64,000 bases of DNA from CAVSJR01 sp963728285 (GTDB taxonomy: Bacteria > Actinomycetota > UBA4738 > HRBIN12), in assembly GCA_963728285.1 (NCBI GenBank), contig CAVSJR010000004.1, positions 83,849-147,848 of the forward strand, given 5' to 3'. Within the stretch, counting starts at the first letter, position 1. Every line of letters starts with the position of its first letter. Shown here piece by piece: positions 58,288 through 64,000 of this stretch. The position numbers and the translations under genes were made by a program. Below the pieces are notes generated by a model. It searched no databases, was not told where the DNA came from, and saw only the letters and a program-made list of their open reading frames with translations.

Positions 58288-59517
58288 CTACTCGTCGAGC
58301 CCGAGATCGGCAGCGTCCATGTGTCGCAGCCAGACGGACAGACCTGCTGCGATCGGAAGACCGAGCAGGAGAACCATCGCGACGAGTGTCCCTTTCGAGC
58401 CCCAGTCGGTGAGCCCCACCGCCGCGATCGCCAGGGCGCTGCCGGCGAGCGCGCCCGCGGTGGTCCGGTAGAGCGCGACGTACGCGCGGCGCGCCTTCAG
58501 GGTCCGGGTCAACGCCGCGACCGACGCGACGGCGACGGCGAGCGAACCGACGAGCAGCCACCGCACATCGGCGGGGAGCGGCACGATCGCGTGTTCCACC
58601 GTGTTCAGCAGACCCGCGCCGACGGCCGCCATCGCGCTCACGAGCGGCAGATGCAGGTAGAGCCACAGTTGAGTCCGGGTCGACGTGGGCGCGAGGTGGG
58701 CCACCAGATCGAAGTAGATCCACCACAGTCCGATCGCGACGAGCATGCCGAGCAGACCGATCACGATCCCGCCGGCCGCGATCGGGTGGAGGTCGGCCAT
58801 CCCATCGACGGAGCCGATGATGACCTCACCGAGCACGATGATCACGAACAGGTCGAGCCGCTCGATCAGTGAAGGCGTCGCCGCGAACAGGGCACCTCCC
58901 TGGTCCGTCGGCGGCGTCCACACTCTGTAGGCGACGAGCTGACCGGCGAGCTCGACCAGCAGGGCGATCGCCCACAACTGATAGACCAGTGGAGGCTCCG
59001 TCGCCGCGCTCGCCGCGAACACCACCGCAGCGACGAGGTAGGAAGCCGAGTACGGAACCGACGCGACGCGGTGGTGAGGGTCGTGCCATCCGGTGCGGAA
59101 CCACAACACGACGAGCACGATCGTGTTTGCCGCGAAACCGAGCGCGAACCCGGAGGCGCCGTCGCCGGGTACGTCTCGTACGAACACGGCCATCACCGCA
59201 ACGGCGAGCATCTGCAGGAAGGTGAACACCCGGACGCTCACGTCGTTCGTCCCATGCAAGTCGTGGTAGAGCGTCCCGTTGATCCACGACGACCAGACCC
59301 CATAGAACAGGAAGACGAACCAGCCGACGCCCGACCACGAGGGATGCGCCGCGAGCCGTTGCGCGAGCTGTGCGATCACGACCACGAAGACCAGGTCGAA
59401 GAAGAGCTCCAGGAAGGTCACCCGACGGTCCGCCGGTCGGTCGGCGAATCGGGCCGGTGGGCTCCAGAAGCGCCGGGCGGCGCTCGGCCTCTCTGGCTCT
59501 CCAGCCATGTGCACCAT
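58288..59517 (-). CDS. LtrA-family (low temperature requirement) membrane protein
   Basis: 409 residues, about ten to twelve helices. VTFLELFFDLVFVVVIAQLA at the N-terminus and ERLDLFVIIVLGEVIIGSVD are the two signatures of the family. Named from Listeria growth in the cold, but its biochemical role is not established. Intact, alone, ATG 59517. Confidence 0.9.
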   Translation of the reverse strand: MVHMAGEPERPSAARRFWSPPARFADRPADRRVTFLELFFDLVFVVVIAQLAQRLAAHPSWSGVGWFVFLFYGVWSSWINGTLYHDLHGTNDVSVRVFTFLQMLAVAVMAVFVRDVPGDGASGFALGFAANTIVLVVLWFRTGWHDPHHRVASVPYSASYLVAAVVFAASAATEPPLVYQLWAIALLVELAGQLVAYRVWTPPTDQGGALFAATPSLIERLDLFVIIVLGEVIIGSVDGMADLHPIAAGGIVIGLLGMLVAIGLWWIYFDLVAHLAPTSTRTQLWLYLHLPLVSAMAAVGAGLLNTVEHAIVPLPADVRWLLVGSLAVAVASVAALTRTLKARRAYVALYRTTAGALAGSALAIAAVGLTDWGSKGTLVAMVLLLGLPIAAGLSVWLRHMDAADLGLDE

Positions 59518-59577
59518 CGTCGCATGCGCGCGACCGGCTGGGGCCGCGCCCGCCGCAGTGTCTGGGGGTCGTCCGCC

Positions 59578-59661
59578 TCACTCGAACGCGAACGGGTAGC
59601 TGACCGCGAGGCGCCGATACGGTCGCCGGCGGTCGGCAAGCCGCGTCAACTCGTCATTCAT
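59578..59661 (-). pseudogene. C-terminal scrap of an AlkA-like DNA glycosylase
   Basis: The minus strand reads RRRPYRRLAVSYPFAFE then stop, matching the end of the glycosylase at 60205-60844 (DRWRPYRSLAVSYLFASE). Only about 20 codons match. It is a leftover of a second copy or a recombination scar between ltrA and the cupin gene. Confidence 0.6.
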
Positions 59662-59669
59662 TCCCGCTC

Positions 59670-60041
59670 TTACTCCGCCGCCGGGAGCCTCCATCTGCCG
59701 ACGTCGACGGGCTCGAAGGGAGGCGAAGTCGCAGAAACGTAGACCAGCGTCTCGTCGCTCGTTCGGATGGCGTGGTCTGTGCCGGGCGGGATAAGGATCA
59801 TCGTGCCCGAACCAACCTCTTCGCGCTCATCGCCGACGATCATTTCTCCCCGCCCACGCACGATCACGTAGGCCTGCTCGGCGCCTGGGTGCGAGTGAAG
59901 CGGTTGCTGGCTGTTCGGTCCATATTCCACCCACGTGATCGCGAGATTCTTGGAGGCGAAATCACCCTTTCTCAGCAACAGATAGGAGGTTTGCCCTCCG
60001 CGCTGCTCCCTGGCACTTTCCTCGATCTCTCGCACGAACAT
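59670..60041 (-). CDS. Small cupin-domain protein
   Basis: 123 residues, single cupin. Motif 1 HSHPGAEQAYVIVRGRGEM and motif 2 LIPPGTDHAIRTSDE provide the metal-binding His and Glu. Such one-domain cupins include sugar-binding, dioxygenase-like and regulatory proteins; no substrate is evident. ATG 60041. Confidence 0.8.
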   Translation of the reverse strand: MFVREIEESAREQRGGQTSYLLLRKGDFASKNLAITWVEYGPNSQQPLHSHPGAEQAYVIVRGRGEMIVGDEREEVGSGTMILIPPGTDHAIRTSDETLVYVSATSPPFEPVDVGRWRLPAAE

Positions 60042-60121
60042 CCGCGCTCCTCCTTACCCAGTTCGAGCTGGTGTTCTAGCTCATCTCCCCAGTGAGGTCG
60101 ATTGCGCCCCGCTGTGGGTAG

Positions 60122-60208
60122 TCCTCTTAGGACGGTCCGCGCCATCGCGACCCCGAGGCGACCGGCGCCGATGATCCAGACGGGCGTGCGATCCTCTTCG
60201 TCCATCAC
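60122..60208 (-). pseudogene. Rossmann-fold N-terminal stub
   Basis: ATG 60208 starts MMDEEDRTPVWIIGAGRLG, a dinucleotide-binding GxGxxG opening, but resemblance stops after about 24 codons near 60136, next to CTGTGGGTAGTCCTC. It overlaps the glycosylase stop by 4 nt, so it was once the next gene of that operon and is now truncated. Confidence 0.5.
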
Positions 60209-60844
60209 GGTCCCTCGTCGTACTCGGAGGCGAACAGATAGCTCACCGCGAGGCTCCGATACGGGCGCCAGCGGTCCGACACTTCAGCCACTTCGTCTTC
60301 GGTCGGAAGGTGATCGAAGCCGTACGCTCGTTGGATCGCGCGCCGGAGCGCGAGGTCGCCCGAGAGGAAGACGTCGGGCCGGTCGAGAGCCACGAGTAGG
60401 AACCCCCGGGCGGTCCACGGCCCGATCCCGGGCACCTCGGTCAGCGTTGCCTCGACCTCGTCGTCGGTCATGCGCGAGAGCGCCTGGTCACTCAGACGTC
60501 CGTCGACGAACCTCTCCGCGAGCGCGTGCAACGTCGCGCCCTTCCGAGCCGAGAAGCCGCTGTCGCGCAGCACCTGGGGATCGGCCGCGAGCAGCTCGAC
60601 CGGCGACGGAAGATGCCATCCGAATCGCGCCTGGAGATGCGAGATGATCGCGCGGGTCGAGCTAACGGACAGCTGTTGGCCTGCGACCTGGAAGACGAGC
60701 GTCCCGAATGCATCGAGCGGAGGAAGCTCGTCCAGCCAGGCCCGCGGACGGAAGTCCGGCCGCGCGTCGATCAGTAGTGCGAGGACCGGATCCGCGTTCC
60801 GGAGGAACTCGCGCGCAGCGGGATCGGCGGCGGCCGCAAGTCAT
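60205..60844 (-). CDS. DNA-3-methyladenine glycosylase II, AlkA-like (frame break near start)
   Basis: About 212 residues. FGTLVFQVAGQQLSVSSTRA, the helix-hairpin-helix VPGIGPWTARGFLLVAL and the catalytic Asp in DVFLSGDLALRRA define the HhH-GPD family, which removes alkylated bases. ATG 60844 is in a different frame from the body, so a base is gained or lost near 60838; the body frame itself is closed by a TGA just upstream. Soluble. Followed by the Rossmann stub. Confidence 0.87.
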
Positions 60845-60883
60845 TCCTTGAGGAACCTCCCGATGAGCACGATCTCGATCACA

Positions 60884-61306
60884 TCACGAGGAACGCCGCA
60901 GCGCGAGCACCGGGATCGTTCGCACGCCGTCGGTCTGCCGCGCATAGTCCGCGAAGCCGGGGTAGCGCCGTGCCTGTTCGTCGTAGATCCGGTCGCGCTC
61001 CTCGCCGGTGACCTCGTGGACGGTCACCGGATAGGTGTCGGTGCCCCGCTCGACGGTGCCTTCGCCGGCCGCGATGAGGTTGTAGTACCAGTCCGGGTTC
61101 GTCGGGGCGCCGCCCTTGCTGGCGAACACGTAGATCGTGTCGGGGTCGTCGTCGGCCAGGTACATCACGGGGTTGACGTAGTCGCGTCCGCTCGCCCGGC
61201 CGCGATGGTGGACGAGGACCACGGGAGCGCCTTCGAAGTTGCCGCCGAGGCGTCCCTCGTTGGCGCGGAACTCGGTGATGACCGCGTCGTTCCAGTTGGT
61301 CGCCAT
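60884..61306 (-). CDS. F420H2-dependent nitroreductase-family (Ddn-like) protein
   Basis: 140 residues, ATG 61306. FEGAPVVLVHHRGRASGRDY, then VNPVMYL, and FASKGGAPTNPDWYYNLIA are the deazaflavin-binding pattern of the actinobacterial Ddn family. It reduces quinones or nitro compounds with F420H2, or has a related unknown substrate. The start is 2 bp from the stop of the upstream hydrolase, so they are coupled. Confidence 0.87.
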   Translation of the reverse strand: MATNWNDAVITEFRANEGRLGGNFEGAPVVLVHHRGRASGRDYVNPVMYLADDDPDTIYVFASKGGAPTNPDWYYNLIAAGEGTVERGTDTYPVTVHEVTGEERDRIYDEQARRYPGFADYARQTDGVRTIPVLALRRSS

Positions 61307-61307
61307 G

Positions 61308-62207
61308 TCACGCTCCACCGGTGAGATGCGCCGACAGGAATCGTCCGGCTCTGTCCAGCGCCGCGACCGCTTCGTCGAGGATCGCGTGATAGGCCTGGAA
61401 GACGTGGGGCACCCCGGGGGTGACGTCAAGCGTGACCTCGACGTCGGCGGCCGCGGCCCGCCCCGCGAGTCGGAGGGCGTCGTCGAGCAGCACCTCGTGC
61501 GTTCCGGCCTGGATGATCAGGGGCGGCAGGCCGGACAGGTCGGCGAATATCGGGCTGATGAGGCCGAGGGCGGCGTCGTGTCCCGCCGTGTAGTCGGGGA
61601 CTCGGGCTTCGAGGGCTTGGGGGCTCAGCAGGGGGTCGACCTCGCGTCTGGTCTCCATGGTCGTCCCGGCCAGGGTGAGATCGGCATACGGTGACATGAC
61701 GAAGGCCGCGGCCGGCAGGGGCAGCCCGTGATCGCGGGCGTTGACCAGGGTGGCGATGACGAGACCGCCGCCGGCGGACTCTCCCGCGAATGCGATGTCC
61801 GAAGGGGCGATGCCGCTCCGCAGGAGGGATTCATAGGCCCAAAGCGCGTCGTCGACCGCTGCCGGATAGGGGTGCTCTGGGGCGAGCCGGTAGTCGACGG
61901 AGATGACCTTCGCGTCCGTCCGGCGGCCGACCTGGGAGGCCAGGTCGGCGGCGAGGAAGGCGTCCCCCATCACGTACACGCCGCCGTGGAAGTAGAGAAC
62001 GACGTGGCGGGCTTCGATCCCGTCGACGGTGATCTCGGCGGTGGGGACGCCGCCCAGGGCAGCTGCGGTCACGGTCACGTCGCCCGGCAGCGGCTGCGCC
62101 GAGAGCAACTCCTTCAGCAGTTGCCGTTGCTCGTCGACATCGCTGTCGGCGGGGAATGCCGACCCTCGCAGGATCGCGTCGAGGGTCGCGCGTTGCTCGG
62201 TGCTCAC
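61308..62207 (-). CDS. HSL-family alpha/beta hydrolase (esterase)
   Basis: 299 residues, intact. The oxyanion motif LYFHGGVYVMG, nucleophile AFAGESAGGGLVIA, then DDALRLAGRA (acid) and GVPHVFQAY (His) complete the triad of the hormone-sensitive-lipase group. Cytoplasmic carboxylesterase on short acyl esters is likely. Part of the minus-strand set with the Ddn-like and MBL genes. Confidence 0.88.
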   Translation of the reverse strand: MSTEQRATLDAILRGSAFPADSDVDEQRQLLKELLSAQPLPGDVTVTAAALGGVPTAEITVDGIEARHVVLYFHGGVYVMGDAFLAADLASQVGRRTDAKVISVDYRLAPEHPYPAAVDDALWAYESLLRSGIAPSDIAFAGESAGGGLVIATLVNARDHGLPLPAAAFVMSPYADLTLAGTTMETRREVDPLLSPQALEARVPDYTAGHDAALGLISPIFADLSGLPPLIIQAGTHEVLLDDALRLAGRAAAADVEVTLDVTPGVPHVFQAYHAILDEAVAALDRAGRFLSAHLTGGA

Positions 62208-62241
62208 GGACGGTCTCCCTTCGATCGGACGCTGCCGGCCA

Positions 62242-63228
62242 TCAGGGGTGCACGTACGAGCCGTAGCCGAGGTCGAGGCGGATCGACTGCATCACCGCGA
62301 ACGTCGTGCTCTCGGTGTAGACGTCTGCCGCCGCGATGACGCCCGTGTACTTCTCGATCACCGGCGCGGACGCGACCCGCGTGACCTCGTCGAGGTAACC
62401 CCTCACCGCCGCCCAGGCGTTCTCGCCGTACGTCTGGAAGAAGGGCGTCGGATCGACGGTGTCGATCGCCTTCCTCGAGCTATCGGCGATGTCCGCCATG
62501 TACTGCTGGTGCAGCGTCACGTCCTCCCGCGTGCCCAGCCGGCCGTTGTGACCGCCGATGTAGTGCTTCCACGAGTACGCGAGCGCGTTCGCCGGCGCCT
62601 CGAGGTAGCCGGGGATGTCCTCGGTCAGGTTCGAGTGGTAGATCGGCGCCCAGCCCGGGTTGACGATGTCGATGAGGATGACCGTGTCGTGGTCCGGCAG
62701 GTGGATGAGGATGTTGTCGGGCGAGTGGTTGGGGCCGTGCCACGCCAGGTCGATCCGCTCGCCGCCGATCTCGAGCGTGCGGCGATCCTGGAACGTCTCC
62801 TCGTTCGGCGGCCTGGCCGGGTCGTCGTCGCGCAGGAGCAGGCGTCGCGTCTCCTCGTGGCCGATCCGCGTGACGTCCCTGTCGAACAGCGACGCCGCGC
62901 CGACGTGGTCGGCGTGGTGGTGGGAGTAGATCAGGTGTGTCACCTCGTTGCTGACGCCGTTGGTGGCGGCGATCTCGTCCACTGCTCGTTGGATGTTGGC
63001 GCCGATCGTCGGCGGCGCGTCGAACAGGACGACACCGTCCGGGGTGGTCAGGAACGCCGCCGGGTAGGTGCCGTCGGTGGCCAAGTAGAGGTTCCGTTCG
63101 ACGCGGCCGACGTGATAGCCCTGCTCGTTCAGCGCGGCACCGATCGCCGGGCGAGGGACCGGCGCGTAATCAGGGAGTACGGTGACCGGATCCATCGACG
63201 ACTCCGACGTCGTGTCGTTATCGCTCAT
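62242..63228 (-). CDS. Metallo-beta-lactamase-fold hydrolase
   Basis: 328 residues, ATG 63228. LIYSHHHADHVGAASLF is the zinc motif, WHGPNHSPDN gives the next His, VILIDIVNPGW the bridging Asp and YIGGHNGRLG a further His. Longer than the lactonase-like protein at 57.5 kb and with a different C-terminal region. Substrate unknown. No clear signal peptide. Confidence 0.85.
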   Translation of the reverse strand: MSDNDTTSESSMDPVTVLPDYAPVPRPAIGAALNEQGYHVGRVERNLYLATDGTYPAAFLTTPDGVVLFDAPPTIGANIQRAVDEIAATNGVSNEVTHLIYSHHHADHVGAASLFDRDVTRIGHEETRRLLLRDDDPARPPNEETFQDRRTLEIGGERIDLAWHGPNHSPDNILIHLPDHDTVILIDIVNPGWAPIYHSNLTEDIPGYLEAPANALAYSWKHYIGGHNGRLGTREDVTLHQQYMADIADSSRKAIDTVDPTPFFQTYGENAWAAVRGYLDEVTRVASAPVIEKYTGVIAAADVYTESTTFAVMQSIRLDLGYGSYVHP

Positions 63229-63265
63229 CTGTGTTCCTCCCGTTCGTGTGCGCTGCCGTGGCGGG

Positions 63266-63709
63266 TCAGCCGGCCCACGGGAGCGAGATCGCGCCCGTCT
63301 GGCTGAGCATCGCGGCCAGATCCTCGAAGGCCCACTGCTCGCTGATCCGTCCGTCGTCCGTGACCCTGTAGATGTCGACGGCGTCCCACTGGATGCGCTT
63401 GCCGGTCGCCGGAACACCCAGCGGATTGCCGGTGTGGGTCGCGCTGACGACCTGTCGCAGCGCGACGAGATCGCCGCTCGCGATCACGTCCTCCTCGGCA
63501 GCATCGATGTCCGAGAGCGCGCCGACGAACCCCCCGAGGAGCGAGACGACCTCGTCGAGGCCGACCGTCGTTCCGAGCACGCCGGCGTGGAATGCGACGT
63601 CTGCCGTGAAGAAGTCCCGCGCACGTTCCGCGTCGTGACCTTTGATGACCCCGGCAACGAACTCCCGAGCGCTGGCCACCCTCTGGTCCACCTCGAGCGT
63701 CTCGCTCAT
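63266..63709 (-). CDS. SnoaL/NTF2-fold protein
   Basis: 147 residues, ATG 63709. AREFVAGVIKGHDAERARDF and the later DAVDIYRVTDDGRISEQWAF are typical of SnoaL-like polyketide cyclase/ester cyclase proteins. These act as cyclases, hydrolases or binding proteins. First gene of the minus-strand set, divergent from the LuxR-type gene. Confidence 0.82.
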   Translation of the reverse strand: MSETLEVDQRVASAREFVAGVIKGHDAERARDFFTADVAFHAGVLGTTVGLDEVVSLLGGFVGALSDIDAAEEDVIASGDLVALRQVVSATHTGNPLGVPATGKRIQWDAVDIYRVTDDGRISEQWAFEDLAAMLSQTGAISLPWAG

Positions 63710-63854
63710 GCCATCCCCTCCTTCGTAGGTTGTCCTGAGAGCAAGGTTCGCGCAGACGGTGGAGGTTGGCATCCGGGAATCCCTTAGTCCCCACCCGGGT
63801 TACGGTGTCAGGAATGAGGAGCGCGACGTCACCCCGATCGAGGGACCGCCCGGT

Positions 63855-64000
63855 GTGGGATTGGTCGGGCGGCAACGCGAGCGCGAAGCGCTGGGGCGGT
63901 TGCTCGAAGCCGCGCGCGGTGGTCGGGGTGGGGTCTTGGTGCTGTACGGCGACCCCGGGGTCGGCAAGACCGCGTTGCTGGAGCACGCGGTTGGGGCGGG
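63855..64000 (+). CDS. LuxR-family ATP-binding regulator, N-terminal part (cut by window edge)
   Basis: GTG 63855 opens VGLVGRQREREALGRLLEAA and then the P-loop LYGDPGVGKTALLEHA, the start of large LuxR (LAL/MalT-like) regulators with an AAA ATPase. The rest lies outside. The frame is open upstream, so the start is not certain. TACGGT at 63801-63806 may be its -10. It is divergent from the SnoaL-MBL-esterase-Ddn set and may control it. Confidence 0.7.
   Translation, partial: MGLVGRQREREALGRLLEAARGGRGGVLVLYGDPGVGKTALLEHAVGA

Overview
The window looks like a high-GC actinobacterial (Actinomycetota-type) chromosome, probably a deep or uncultivated lineage assembled from a metagenome. The grounds are heavy GTG start use, GTGA/ATGA stop-start overlaps, several promoters whose -10 box sits 4-13 nt from the start codon (leaderless transcripts), Rex-type operators, F420-family enzymes and an actinobacterial-type transposase tail. 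I cannot fix the class from sequence alone. More than 25 conserved genes show one-base reading-frame breaks, mostly an extra G or C. I treat these as assembly or sequencing indels and annotate across them.

Layout. 1-1.24 kb (minus): cytochrome b N-terminus (cut by the window edge), a 2[4Fe-4S] ferredoxin and a two-helix membrane protein. 1.3 kb: a Rex box. 1.4-4.9 kb: cytochrome c maturation (CcdA, ResB, CcsB). 5.0-11.2 kb: a caa3-type oxidase (subunit II with C-terminal haem c domain, I, III, IV), CtaG, and a membrane protein with three cupredoxin domains. 11.3-14.9 kb: two secreted phosphoesterases, a secreted beta-propeller and a ResA-like lipoprotein. 15.0-16.8 kb (minus): fused haem A synthase/haem O synthase. 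16.9-18.4 kb: a prenyl diphosphate synthase and a flavin/F420-type small protein.

18.4-44.6 kb is the respiratory core. Two Rex boxes precede a geranylgeranyl-reductase-like gene and a complete nuoABCDEFGHIJKLMN operon. Then come a long-chain prenyl synthase, another Rex-like box, and a second complex I operon with only A, B, C, H, I, J, K, L, M and N: no D, E, F or G, with nuoC2 and nuoH2 overlapping by 4 nt. Together these genes move electrons from NADH through menaquinone and the cytochrome b complex to the caa3 oxidase, with NADH-responsive Rex control as the common inferred theme.

44.7-50.7 kb holds HtpX, a VOC protein, a two-gene PLP operon (group II decarboxylase and HemL-like aminotransferase), YajQ, a secreted protein and tRNA-Tyr. 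50.7-57.3 kb is a mosaic, probably acquired region: a transposase remnant, a sensor kinase/regulator pair divergent from an MMPL transporter, a DUF4389 protein, an ABC ATPase cut inside Walker A, a tRNA-Ser lacking its 3' end, and two copies of a ~140-150 bp repeat at either end. 57.3-64 kb carries an MBL hydrolase with a 14-codon leader, LtrA, a cupin, gene remnants, an AlkA-like glycosylase, and a minus-strand set (F420-type reductase, alpha/beta hydrolase, MBL hydrolase, SnoaL-like protein) divergent from a LuxR-type regulator cut by the right edge. No CRISPR array, rRNA or riboswitch was seen.
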